Positions 20,686 to 33,699 of a stretch of 64,000 nucleotides of DNA are shown in pieces (position 1 is the stretch's first letter; every line of letters begins with the position of its first letter). This DNA comes from Mesocentrotus franciscanus. Lineage: Eukaryota > Echinodermata > Echinoidea > Camarodonta > Strongylocentrotidae. The notes under the pieces are model-generated. The model was not told the DNA's origin, did not search any database, and saw only the letters and a list, made by a program, of their open reading frames with translations. The position numbers were made by a program, and so were the translations under genes. The stretch lies in the NCBI GenBank assembly GCA_037976565.1, contig CP137666.1, forward strand, positions 60,692,105 through 60,756,104, written 5' to 3'.

Positions 20686-23600
20686 GGATGTTTTTGTGAT
20701 AATTTAGAATCCAGAGTCTGTGGTTTAAAGGTGTTATGATTAATTGAAAATAATTGTATAATGTATACATGATGTAGCTTGCCTCCATACTTAGTACAAA
20801 ATTTGTTGTTTCCTTTGCAACATTTTTAAAAAACTTTAGATTGAAAAAGGTTGGTAAATTTGATTGAGTTTAAATAGGATTCATGGAGTACTATTCAAGG
20901 TATACTTGTTGTGTCTGTACAGATTGATGCTTTGGGCTTAACATTTGAATTTTTTTTTGCAATCAACTCATTTTAAAGAGAGAAATTGATTTTTGTATAC
21001 CGTACCTCAATTGATGAGTTTGTGCAGTGTTGAGATATAGTGTAGTTGCTGGACTTAATTGTTATTCACAGCCTTTGTAGATTTGAAGTAATGCTATATG
21101 CAATTATGCATACAGTATTAAGTAGTGCATATACATGTACATACATGTATATATTGTATTTTGTTACAATTTGGTGATTTTGGTCAATGCAGTGTACATG
21201 TTGTTTATAGGGCCTAATGTAAAAATGTTGAGATTCCATCACTTCTATGGAGTAAAATGTACCTACCTGTAACAGAATTACTTTGGCCAAATTCAAATCT
21301 CTTTTAAACATTTAATATCCCTCTCTTGTTCATGAAAAGGGTCAATTGGCTGTCAAGAAAGAAGTGATGAAAAGATAGATTTGTACATGTTGTCTGAATG
21401 GTAACACCACAATGTGATAACTCAACGCTGACATTTCCAATTCAAAGAGGTGGTGAAAAACGCTTTCCAATAACTCCCCTGGGTAGAAGCAATTTACCAT
21501 CTGTTTTTGCCCTCTTTAGCTAACTCTAAAATGTTTTAACATCCTTGTCTTGTAATGCAGGTTACACTTTTACCAGAAGTTTTAGTATGGCCAGGTTTTA
21601 AAGAGTAAATGATTGTTACATGCCAGACAAAAGAGAAACTCCTTCACTGTCCCAAAAATACAGACCAAAATTTTCATTTCTATGTTGGACTTTGATCATT
21701 TAGCTGAATCAGCATACTTATCAGGGTAATCATTCCCATTAATTACCATCCTTCTTTTGCCAACTTTTTACCAAGGTTCCACAAAACCAGATGATTGAAG
21801 CAAGGCTTCTGCAAATATGTAAGCATAGCCATACTGAATGACAGGAAGTTAGTCCTTATATTTGATCTACATTTACATGTAAATTATAATATTATCCTGA
21901 TTGGCTGTTCTCCAGATTTACTGTAAAATTCTAATACTCATAAAGTTGACTGGTAAGTTTTGTCAAGACAGATGATTTATTGGTGGTGTAGTCACGCTTT
22001 AAAACAAGCTCCATTCCCAATTTTCCAACATAAATGTATTCATCATGTTCAGAGTGTTGGGCTAGTCATAATTCATTTACCGGTATCTACATCTTCAATA
22101 ACTAGGACCAGTTCAAAGAGTAACAATTTAGATTTTTTTTTGTAATCAAGCCCCAGACTTCTTTCTCAGATAGTCTTTGCATATAAGTGTCATTCAAACT
22201 GGAGAGCACACACAGTGCACCCCAATATGAATATTCTCAATTAATTAGGTTCATGGATGCATGCCTTTCTAACTGATGAGGTCTCACAAGTTGTTTTGAT
22301 TTGTCAAGATAGTTCATGCGATCACTGGAATTCTATTGTGTTTACTCTCAACCAGAGAAAAAAGAATTGTTTGTGACATGCCATTTATCAATCTGTTATT
22401 CATTTTAGTCTTAGGATTGGGACATGCATTCAACTGCTTCAGTTATCACTTATATGAACCTTTTAACTCTCTACGCCCCATGGTTTTTCAAGTAATGGTT
22501 GTAAGTGTGAAGAAACGAGTTTGAACTCTCTGACAGTTCATGAATATTCTGCAGTTCATTCTAAGGTCATAGAATTATTGTGATAATATTTCAGGTATTG
22601 AGAAGGATAAGAAATACCAATGAAAACAGAAGGTAATTCATCAGGATGATACATTGTTCAAGTTGGCATGGCCTGCAAACTGAAGGCATGCCTTTTGGGA
22701 ACTCTTGTTATTCACATGGAAAATATGGTAGTCATGCAGTTATAATGGCTAATCCTTGCCAGAAGACATTTTATGATCACATTCTTGTTCAACTTATGTT
22801 ATTATTTGTCATGACTTAAGATTAAGTCCAAGTTTAGAAAAGACTAAACAACTTTTACAGAACAAAATGTTGTGTAATAGTAATGGAGAGGAAACAAAAA
22901 CCAACAAGCATGTTTCCAAAGATATGCTGTCCATTTCAACTAGTAAGAACTTTATCATAGTCAGCAAATAACTGTATCTCTATTTGTAAAATTCATAATT
23001 ATGCATTATATTGAACAATGAAGGGAGACATATTTTGCATGGACAAGAGCAGGTCCCAACCAGGAACAAACTTCAGAGACATTTTAAAATGCCAAATCAC
23101 CCTCCAAGTTGGGCCTGTCATCCCCAAACAGTGTACATGTAGTCATGTACATAAAACCTTTTATTTGTATTCCTTTAAAATTACCTTGTTTGGATCATGG
23201 AGATTTTATAGTGTTGATTCAGGACTGGTGAAGTAGGTAAAACTCAAGCTGAGTCCCTGTTTGTGTTCTTGTTATTTGCATGAATGATAAGTGCAGTTGT
23301 ACTTTGCACCCTGCTATGAAAATAGTTCTATGAACGGTTCTATGAATTGAATTAATCGTTGTGGACCAAATGGGACCTATTCTTTGAAAATGTGTGTCAT
23401 GATTCATTTTTCTGCAAAAAGCATATTCATAAAAAATGTGATCGGAAAGATTCTTGGGTAACTCTGTGGTGCTACATATGTATGTCTAGAAAATGCTCTC
23501 TTTTTTTAAAGGAATATTTCATGGACTGATTTTAAATTATTAAAAAGTTTGTTTGAGTAAATTGAGCTAAATCCAAATCTCCAACCAATTCTTTGAAATG

Positions 23601-26104
23601 TATTTCAGAATGAAAGAAAACCTACATGTATTTTACTGAAAATTTACACCTAATGCCACCTACATGTACAACTGTACATTTATGATAATATGACATAGTT
23701 CTACTATACATGTAGGTTCTCTGCTGGCAAAATCATGTACCATTCTGTCCAAAAGTATTTTAATGTAATGATCTTACATGATTTCTCTGAAACAGTCTTC
23801 CCAAAGCATGCTACATGTAAGCCACAAAAACCAAAAGCTTTGAACGTTCATTCCATGGTACATGTACATTGGCAACTCGCACTGTTTGTAATATAAAAAA
23901 AGTTAATATTTGACAAATGTACATGGGTGCAAAGTACATGTACAAAAAAGAAGGAGGCATCCTATATGACTGTACGTAAATACAATGTATGTACTTTATT
24001 GAATTTAGTGGTTTCTAACAATGTCTATAGAAGATGTACAGTGTATTCATGTTTTCAGAAGGCGAATTGATTTTATAAAGAAGAATCTGCATTTTATTGA
24101 ATGTGAATACTAGTTAATAGGAATGTGATGAAAATGGAGTGTGTATTTAAATGTATTTTGGCCAATATTTTAATGTATAACATTTTCAGTGTACATGTAA
24201 TTTTAGATTATGTACATGTACATTTACCATACACCCCACATTGTAAGAAAAATTGGAAAGTAATGTTTTCTGGGTGCTGAATCTGCTGATGATTAAAATC
24301 TTCCAGTAAACCATAAAGATACCTAGGCATATAATATTATTAAAATGGGTGTTGACTCATTTCTAATACACCCTGGACAAGGGGAAGGGGGTAGGAGTGG
24401 GTTAGACTAGAGAATGCAAACCTAAATTCCAGAAGCCTTATTTCAGTTTCAGCTGGCTGTTCATCATATATCAGGCATTGGCAGTCACTATCAATGCTGT
24501 ATAATATACATCAATACAAGAACAATTGGCCTGCAAATTCTTTGGAGCAAACTGACTCTCCCTCCATCTGCTGTTTGGTGACTCATGCCTCTATTCAAAG
24601 AACCAAAGTGTAAAATACATTCCACTTCTTTTTGATTGATGACTTTATCTACTCCTTGTTGATCATCCTTCTGGATGCTCTCATAACATGTCATGTACAT
24701 TCATCTAAACTATCACTGATAACAACCACAAAAGAAGCCATTTTTTGTTTCTGATATTTTTGGTACTGTTTAAAGCTAGAGTTTATTTCTGGTCATCAAT
24801 TGCATTGTGAAAGAAACTGTCTTAACAAAACTGGAAAAGGTTGATCGTGTAGCAGATAAGTATTGGTGTAAACTGCGAGGATTTGTTAATCATTACACAT
24901 TCACAATGATAAGAAATTGACCCAATGCTTGAATGCTAAAATTCACATGCAATTTACCCAGAAGTGTGTACAGTACATGTATATTATGGACTACACAAAC
25001 ATGTGGTATGAAAGTTAGGTCCACAAGACCACAACCATTAGCTGTTACTTGTCATATTTTCAATATAAAGGCATTTAAAATTTTAAAGAGTATTCCTTTA
25101 AAGGGGACACGTTTACGATACTCTTCCATACTAATATATTAAAGAATGAAAACGCTCTCAAATTACATGTATTTTTCACTTTTCCCAGAACTCAACGCTC
25201 TCTTTAAAGCTCAATCTGACTTGATTGTTTTGGTAAAAGGGAATTTCATGTTTATACAGACTGGATTGTAATCCTATTCTTACCTCTGTAGTTGATATAT
25301 TTTTCAAAGATTGTTTGTAAATACTTGCATTCCTGTCTCATCTCTGTCCAGTAGTTAGTATTCTAAACCAACTTAAAAGCCAAAAATACTGTATTCCATA
25401 GTATTTAATTAATGCCTTGTAGTTGTACTTTTTTGAGAATGTGTAATCAAGCATATTGTATTCAGCAAAATTTGCAATATTGAATATGTCACAGCATCTC
25501 TATATATGTTGTACTAACTTGTACATTTTATATTGTGAATTAGACATTTTTCCCCTCATAAATTATGTGACCTGATTTTGTTATCGTTTGAGGTTGCTCA
25601 GGTAACGTTTGAAGGGAGCAAATTATAATGGTTTCCATGGCGACATGTGTATGATTGGAAAAATGTGTAGGAAATTGATATTTCTTTTCTTACGGTTACA
25701 TTAAAGTACTACTATAATTGTGGTTTTCTAGCTTAGTCCTGCTCCTTTTAAAAAGTATCTATCATTTGTTTTTATTGAGAAGGATATTTTAATATGTGGT
25801 AAAACATTGTACTTGAATTACTTGACATTACTGTACTGTATCATAGGGGTCTGTAGGGGATAAATGAAAAACTTGTTGATTAATTGATTTATTGATGATG
25901 AATGTATGATATGTGAATTCTTTTGTAAATATTGTAAAAATTTGATCAGTGTTTTACTGTTTTTACTTACTGTCTGTAAAGCACAATCATCATCATGTCC
26001 GGATTTACAGACAGGAACCTTCATGTACATGTAGATCGGTTTTACAATCTATAGTACTTAGAAACTGTTGTTATTAGATGTAATGAATAATTGGTAATAG
26101 ATAA

Positions 26105-26273
26105 TACAGTCAAACCTGTCCATGAGGGCACCCAGGGGAAACACAGAAAGTGACCACTGTAGACAGGTGGCCTTTGTAGACAGATTCTTCAATGCATGTT
26201 TCTTCCAAGAGCGAGGCAATATACATGTAGGTGACCATTAAAGACAGGTGGCCACTAAGACAGGTTGACTGTA
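26105..26273. mobile_element. 169-bp MITE with TACAGTCAA(A)CCTGTC ends
   Basis: Starts TACAGTCAAACCTGTC and ends GACAGGTTGACTGTA, inverted repeats with one indel. Internal short repeats of GACAGGTGGCC. Outer TA fits a Tc1/mariner-type TA target. A related left end occurs at 51610. Confidence 0.75.
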
Positions 26274-26529
26274 ATTTATATTGCAGTTCAAGTCATTTTA
26301 CTTCAAGCATTCTTGTTTTCAAATATTTACCTTTACATGCTTAAGAATTTAGATCATTGTAAAATTTGTAAGTGAGCATCCACCATCTGTTTTTTTTTTT
26401 TATTTGTTGACCAAAAATTGTGCATTTCCACTTTGATTCAGGTTGCAATTTTTGTAAAATGTAATACATGTGATTTGTAAATGAGAAGTTAATGTCAGAA
26501 CGACTGTTGCATCTTGATTCTTGATTGTA

Positions 26530-26535
26530 AATAAA
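26530..26535 (+). terminator. Candidate distal AATAAA signal
   Basis: AATAAA overlapping a TGTAAATA motif, at the end of the AT-rich region that follows the Ig gene. Confidence 0.35.
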
Positions 26536-28853
26536 ACTAATCAATTTCGGTGGTAAGCCTAAAAAACAGGAATATGGTGTGGATTTTTTGGGGTATTTTG
26601 TAGTGATATTATCCCAATTTCAATAAGTGAGTTCATGTCTAGATGAAATGAAAATTAAAAGTTGGACAATGCATGTATTTCAAATTGCACGTAATGATGT
26701 CCATACAGTGTGAGCTCAATCAACTCTGAAATTCTGAAGAATATTTAAGCCAAAGCATTGGTCGTTTGCCTTCAAAAGGTTTCATAGCCTTGGTGGAGGT
26801 AGAAAATTAGCATATTGTGTAGGCCTATGATAGAGTTTGTGTTCAATGATACAACATACTACAGTTAACAACTGAATTATTCATACCCTTACCAAGTTTT
26901 AACATTTTTGAAGTATGTGAAAAGTTGATTTGTCCTGATTTATGTTTCTTGATAATGTAACATATTGAAGCTTACATTTAAAAGTATTCAACAAAGGCCC
27001 TTGTTCAACCAATCCACCTTCCATTCTTGAGTTAACAAAAACACAAAACTCATCGAATTTACAAGAGGTATGAATAATTTAGTTGTTACATGTAACTGTA
27101 TATCTGTACTAGATGTGATTTTATTACGCCAAAATAACAAGAGATCGAGAAGTTCCCTTGCTTGCATTTGCCTATACTTCCTTTGGCTTTGAGGGGGGGG
27201 GGGTGTCCTTGTCATGATATACCTACACAATGCCTTTTTTGTTCAGTCAGTTCAGTTCTCATATTCACATTTCACAATCATACAGATGGTGATGATAAGA
27301 AGACCAAAATCTCCTTTTATTGAAAATTTGCAGGGATTGACTGTTCCACGACACAAATATCACTACATGTATTGACACCATATGTGTCTACAGTCTTTGT
27401 ACACTTCATCGCTCAATACACAGTATTTGTGTGCAACAAACAAGCGTCATATATTATTTGCTATGAACATAACTAACGGCAAAATTCTCTGCCCTCCTGG
27501 TTTGCCTGTAATAAGACCACAATAATATGGGTATGTAGTCCCATATAATTGGAAACCTGCTGGCTAGCTTCGGGGCCCAGATCTCATGTCGCGCCCACAA
27601 TAGGGCCTACTAATCTGTGAGGGAGATGAGGGTGGGTGGAGGTGGGGGCTTGAACGGGTGAATAATAATATACACTTTCTCTTCCTTCATCCATGGTACT
27701 TTGCTGGGTCTCGCCCTATCAGACTGAATGTAAATCAAGTTATCGCTCTCAATGTTCGGTCTATCCCTGTGAATGTATTCTCCTATAAGTATATGATTAT
27801 AATAATAAGGATGCCAGTTTTCGTTTCTTGATGTATAAGCACTGTCTCTAGCTGTTTCAGGCCCTTTCAGGCATTTTGTTGAACTAAATAGATGGGAATT
27901 TAATGTCTGGGTCTCTTTTCGGGCTATACAATCATGTAACACAACTGGTTTCCCTGTCTTATTTAAATGCAGAGGAACGGAAATCCACCTTTATTTAGGG
28001 GACACATTTTGACCGATTTGGAGTTAAATCCACTCAAAATCATGCTGAAATCCACTCCGAAATAGTTGTATAAATGCTCTTTTGGGAATAGATTCCTGAC
28101 TATAGATTACTCTATTTTAGAGTATTTCCAAAGGAAATAATCCTTAATATGATTTTTAAAATTTGATTTCCACCCATGTACATGTAGAGCGTAGTAGATG
28201 TATTTTCTAGTTTTCTAGTTTTCTAGTAGACCTAAGCCCATCCCACCAAGTCCACGGTATTTGAAATTGACGTTGAGATGATCAGGGGTTTTAAGATGAA
28301 ATGACCTTGTTTCATATTTCAATGATTATCCTTCACTCCTTCTCTCACTCTTCAGTCTCTAGATATATTTTGTTTTCTCTTTTGAGAGATATCATCCCAT
28401 CATCTACATCTGACATAGCAACGTATGTTTTTTTTTTCGGAGAGGGGGGCCTGGGATCGCAGATAATTTCGCTTTTATCAAAACATTAGGAGCCTATTTA
28501 TATTTCGTGTAAGATTTTCACGTATTTCCCCAAACTCCGACGTGTATTCCTTCACATAAATATTGGTACCAATGTCAACATTAGATATTTTTAACATTTA
28601 GTTTTTGAGATCATTCTTTCATTTTCACACAACCTTATTTTCCTCAAAAATAATGTACCCAATCTTAACATTACATAAATTATCCTCTCATATCACTAAA
28701 GTTTATCGAGAATAGAAACAGTCGCGACTGTATTCCTGTATTCTTGTTTAATATGATATTTGAAAAATAAAGGGGAGAGCGGGGGTGATTGTATAATAAC
28801 TCAGTTTATGTGGGTGTCTTTTCTCTCAAACTCATTTCCCCTCTCCCCCCTTT

Positions 28854-28856
<3 letters not shown>

Positions 28857-28884
<28 letters not shown>
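28857..28884. repeat. (TC)n microsatellite
   Basis: About 13 TC dinucleotides following a T-run. Confidence 0.9.
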
Positions 28885-28885
<1 letters not shown>

Positions 28886-31242
28886 CCACCACCCTTTTCT
28901 CTTCTCGCAATGCCAAAACAAGTGCGAAGTTCTCTATCGATAAAACAACTTCCATCACTGTTTCCCGATTCGATTGACTTCAAAAAGCGACGCTCACGAG
29001 AGAAAAATCAATTGCTTGACACAGAGAGGAACAGTAGGCCTACACGCTAGAAAGGTAGAAGTTGTATTTCCCCGTTTTCCAGTATTTGTCCCTGGTGGTA
29101 TACAAAGCCCCATTGCAACCTGAGAGAAAAGTCACCATGAAACCCAGGGCTGTGGCCTCACTTAACAACAAAAGGTCCACTTTTGAATACAAGAGTCGAG
29201 CTATTGTTCATCTTTGCATGGGATGCTAGAGTAACTTTGAATAAAAGGAGTTTTTCTTTCACTGTGGAGGGTTATTTTGACGGTTATCTCAATTGGAAAA
29301 AAAGTGTATACCTATTGAGTCAGCTAGATCTTTAATATAAAAGACTCTAAAAATCGAAGTAGTAAGATAACGATTGTGCGCAACAAGGTATAGTTTTGTT
29401 ATGCGGAGACGGAATGATTATATAGCGCTGCCTTTCTCGAGATTGAATAAGATCGAAATTACACAGATGAAAATAAGTCAATAATATAGGCCCGAGAGAG
29501 TTGCTAGCTAATTGATGGATACTTTGGGTGACCCGCATCATGTAGGCAATTTCAAATAGTATTCTCTTCATTTTGTTTTTGTTTTTTTTTGTTGTTGTTG
29601 AGTGTATTGCACAATAATCAGTAGTTCTATGTTCAGTTCCTATATACCTCAAAATAGGCCAAACAAATATTATGACTCTATCATTATAAATTGGACACTT
29701 TAAATTTATTGAAATTGGTTCCATCGTATTCCCAAATTTCAGTTTATTATTTTAAAATTAATAATAAAGCTTCCAACCAGTAATGTAGCTTGGGGCACGT
29801 ATTATGTTATGGGAGAGGGTGCTCTTACAGTCTTATACTAGTTGGCTGAAATTGAAGGAAACAGGCGATTGAGCCGGGGAGGAGGGATGAAGGAGGGGTT
29901 GCATTTACCGTTTCCTTTTCCCTCTCTTAAGTTTCCCTTTTATGGGGGTGGCATTCGATGGGGGAAGGGGTATCTGGGGGTAATAATCCCATGTATGATT
30001 TCTTTACACAAACCTGTATCAGTCTTACGGAAATAGATTTTTCGATACAAACGTATCCTTCCCAGAGTATGAGGAGTACCCTCAGCTACAGTTAGTTTGG
30101 CGTTAGTTTGTAAGTAGGCCAATGTATTTTTTTTCAAGAAAAGAATATTCATTTGAAAATTATTTAAAGAAGGGCAAATTGTAACCCTACTTTGTGTCCC
30201 ACAGGAGCGTCAATTAAATTATAATTCTGCAAATGGAGAATGTATCTTGTTTACGTCACTGAACAAATTGCATGCGTGATTAAAAAGCTGAACTCTTTTC
30301 ACAACCGTTGAAACGCTGTGGTACTTGTGAAACCACCAAGTTTTTGTGTGTGGTTTGCAGTGCACTCAATCTATGACAAACAAACGACTATTATCTTCGA
30401 CAAGAAGGTAACAAACAAACCTTGTAGATTTCACTTGTTTGGATCCCTGTTTGGATGAAGCTTTCAAATCTTTTGCAGGTGGATTTCCTTTATGCTTGTG
30501 TGCTCGCGCATGGAGAGACCTAACGCTAACGATAATTCGCCCCCCCCCCGCCCCCCCCCTTCATGCATGAATGCAATTGCAATGGTTTCTTCAGTGAATT
30601 TTCTTGAAAATAATTGTGTATATCATTTGCATCGCACGTTAAAGTATCAGTGCAGGACTTTTAGGAACAACTGATCGTTCAACAGGTGCCATCCTGCTCG
30701 TTCCCAACTAGTTTCAACTTTCTTTTTCATTATAGGCTAACCATGAAAACCTTTGTAAAGAAATTGTTGAATTCTTCATGAATGATAAACATTGTGTCGT
30801 TGATTTCAAAATACATGTCGCTTATTCCAGTGTAAGGCCCTTTAAATGGGAAGTCCACCCTGATATTTAGTTGGTTTTGATAAGGCCAAATAACAAAAAT
30901 AACGTGTTTCTCGTCCGGACTTTAACAAAAAAGGAGAAGGCAGGGCATTACAGCTATTTACTATTTTGCTTTTTTTGTTGCTATTTTTTTTGCCATGCTA
31001 ATTATAGCTGGCCAAGCCTATTAATTCACATATATTGTGCAATGTGAGTATACTGATGCAATGTATGACAAAACAAATGATTATAGGGTCCTGTATTATA
31101 CGCCTTCTTTAGAGAAAATAGAAATTAAATTTCCTCCACGAGTCCACGTACTCTACATAAATATAATGAATTGACAATTTGCCTGGTCCTCCTCTTTCTT
31201 CCTTTTTTAAATAAAAATCCTCCTCGTTTACTTTCTTCCATT

Positions 31243-31405
31243 TTACCCTCCCTCCACCCCTCTCCTCCTCCACCCCTCTCCTCCCCTCCCCTCTCTCCCC
31301 TCCCTCTCTCCTCCCTCCCCTCTCCTCCCTCCCTCCTCCCTCTCCTCCTCTCCTCCTCCCCTCCCCTCCCTCCCCTCCCTCTCCTCCCTCCCCTCTCCCA
31401 CTTCT
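31243..31405. repeat. 160-bp pure C/T tract (CCTCCC-type)
   Basis: Nearly uninterrupted pyrimidines, with CCCTCC, CTCCTC and CCCTCTCC units. Potential H-DNA or G-quadruplex on the complementary strand. Open frames here are Pro/Ser/Leu low complexity. Confidence 0.85.
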
Positions 31406-33144
31406 CCTCTCCGCTTTCTATTTCTTTTCGTTGTTTTCTTTATGATTTGTTTACCCCATGTATTCTCATGACTTTCGCACATTGTAATTTAATACGATAC
31501 AACAAGACTTTCCATAGCAGGTATAGATTCCAAACGTTCCCTGGCAAGTTCAGACAATCATAAACATGGGACTGGCCGTTTCCATGGCGACAGCATGAAA
31601 CCTGGTTACGATAAATCAAAACTTGACATCCCAGCATGATAAATATGGGAATTTTTAAAATTCGAATCATATCGCAATGCGTTCTGAAAAACTCTTGCTT
31701 TTCCTTGTGGCCCAACAGTACTTTAATACTCATGCTGTTTTGCACAGTAAATTATACAATGTATAATGACTTACGGAGCCTGAATTTGTTTTAACGAAAT
31801 GGAATAGTGAACAATGTGAAGGGGTTCATTAGAACCAGATTACTGATAGATTTTCCAACAAGCAGCATAACAATGCGTGAAATAAGGACCTCGTTATTCA
31901 CTTTTGCTTTATAAAAGTTGAAAGTTCGAAATATGCGTATACAACGATGATCGATTCCAAATTTAGAATGGGGAGCACCCCCCTCGCCATGACGTCCCTG
32001 CAGTCGCTTACATCATCTTATATCGACATGGTCTAAGTATCGTCTAAGTTGATCCATTGGGCTAATCCGATATCTTACCATAAACAAACCAAAACAAGCC
32101 AAATTGAGCACCAACAATAGAAATCAATATTATAGATGTGAGTGACGCTGTAAAGATGAGACGAGGGAGCACGAAAGTGTATTCGTTGTAAAGAGCTAGC
32201 TAGCTTTATCGTGACTCGAGTCAGTGGCATATCCGGACATTGGCCGCTCAGGAGGGAGCAAAACATCTTACTTCACCGTACCGTTTCGAGACCCCTGGTT
32301 TGTGCTGTGGGGGGGGGGTGATATATCAAGATGACTTATTTGGGGAGGGAAAATTGTAATTCCTGTGAGAAAACGTATAATAATATTTATCTATATATGT
32401 TTCTTGATTTGACTGTTTCATAATACCTGCAAACTTCTAAATAAGACATTGCTGCATTTATTTTACTTGCAGGTCGGAAATCTGTCGTGAGGGACGTTTC
32501 ATTGCCTCATTTGAACCTTCAAATGTGACCGGACTAGTTGAAAAATGAAATGATGTTAAGCATGGACCTATAAGTCGGAGTTCATAGCCCCTGGCTTCAG
32601 TGGCTTGGCCATATTGAAGCAGAATTGATCGGATTAAACTGAGAGGGATGGGAATGAAATGACATGGATTCAGATTTAAATTAATTGGATTCTATTCAAT
32701 CAAGATGCACCAAAATCAGAATGAAATAAACTGCCATATCGCTACAATGCCGTCTGTATTGTTGAATATGACTGATATTCTTGAGGTTTGGCCATTTAGT
32801 TCTACTCTGTGTTTGAATCACGCATCAAATTCTTGCACCAATGAAATGATTAATTCATGAAGACCCATGATCATGTGATAACTATTTGTGTTTAAACCTG
32901 TGGTGGTTGTCCGTAAAATTCATGTTTCCGAGAGAGAATGAGTGAAAAAAAATGCTCTCATTGCATTTAATTCTTCTATAATAATACTTTCCATTTTAAT
33001 CATGAAGCGCTAAATTCCTGCACCAAGTTTGATTTATAACTCTATAATAAAATGTATTATTTCGAGACAATTTATGGTTATTATTGTTTATAAAAGCCTT
33101 TGATGTAGACCCTATAAGTTAGTAAAATATGTGTTTCCATGAAG

Positions 33145-33168
33145 AAAAGAAAAGAAAAGAAAAGAAAA
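33145..33168. repeat. (AAAAG)n microsatellite
   Basis: Five AAAAG pentamers. Confidence 0.85.
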
Positions 33169-33514
33169 CCTTTGTGGCACGCCCCATGCTAATTGGAAAC
33201 CCGTCACTCTAATGCCTTCACTCAATCGTTCATCCACAGCCCTGGTATTAGACGGGGCAACATCTGGGAATAGAATCAGGATGGGAGAAAGGAGCTCAAA
33301 ATTAAGAAATAATTATGATTACTTCTGCAGAAGATTGTGATTGAACTTAAGTTAGTCTTTTCTCCAGTCCCCGTGTGGTATCAGTAGGCCTATATATTTT
33401 CCAGTTAGATGTCGAAGTTCCACAAGTATATAATATGTAACCCACTTGATGCCACAGAAAGAGATGCTCAGCATAATTATCACCATCATGATTATTATAA
33501 ATAGCTATAGTGGA

Positions 33515-33690
33515 GTCACGATAGCTAAGTCGTACAGGCAATGGTCTCGTAGCCGAGAGATTCCAGGTTCGAAACCAAGTCGATGCGCTAGCGCCATTTT
33601 TGGTAAGACATTAATCCTCATTACCAAGTCGCTCGAACACTGGTTACTTACTTTCAAGCATACACCTGCTTTCTTAGCAGTCAGGTAAAA
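33515..33690 (+). mobile_element. tRNA-derived SINE, copy 1
   Basis: Pol III A-box-like TAGCTAAGTCG (about 33522-33532) and a consensus B box GGTTCGAAACC (33566-33576) at tRNA-like spacing. They are followed by TTGGTAAGACATTAATCC, which matches TTGGCAAGGCATTAATCT in the element at 51.0 kb. The shared post-head domain marks a SINE rather than a functional tRNA gene. Confidence 0.7.
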
Positions 33691-33699
33691 CAAACCATC

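Larger units (their letters stand above)
20681..26535 (+). other. AT-rich region, possibly a very long 3' UTR
   Basis: About 5.9 kb without a supportable gene. It holds many TACATGTA/TGTACATG palindromes, especially 23.6-24.25 kb. Six UGUANAUA-type (Pumilio-like) sites are seen, starting at 21136, 21146, 23146, 25316, 25924 and 26526. A MITE lies at 26105-26273. Assignment as 3' UTR of the Ig gene is inference from the strand and from a good AATAAA at 26530. Confidence 0.4.
26540..33500. other. Gene-poor intergenic DNA
   Basis: No exon with family resemblance on either strand. It includes microsatellites (28857-28884, 31243-31405) and mononucleotide runs. A strong acceptor-like TTTTACTTGCAG at about 32461-32472 is followed by a short open frame, which is too weak to call. 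Confidence 0.5.

Noticed and set aside
31171..31563. 130-codon Pro/Ser/Leu open frame and its antisense Gly/Glu/Arg partner
   Set aside because: Both are produced by the CCTCCC polypyrimidine tract.
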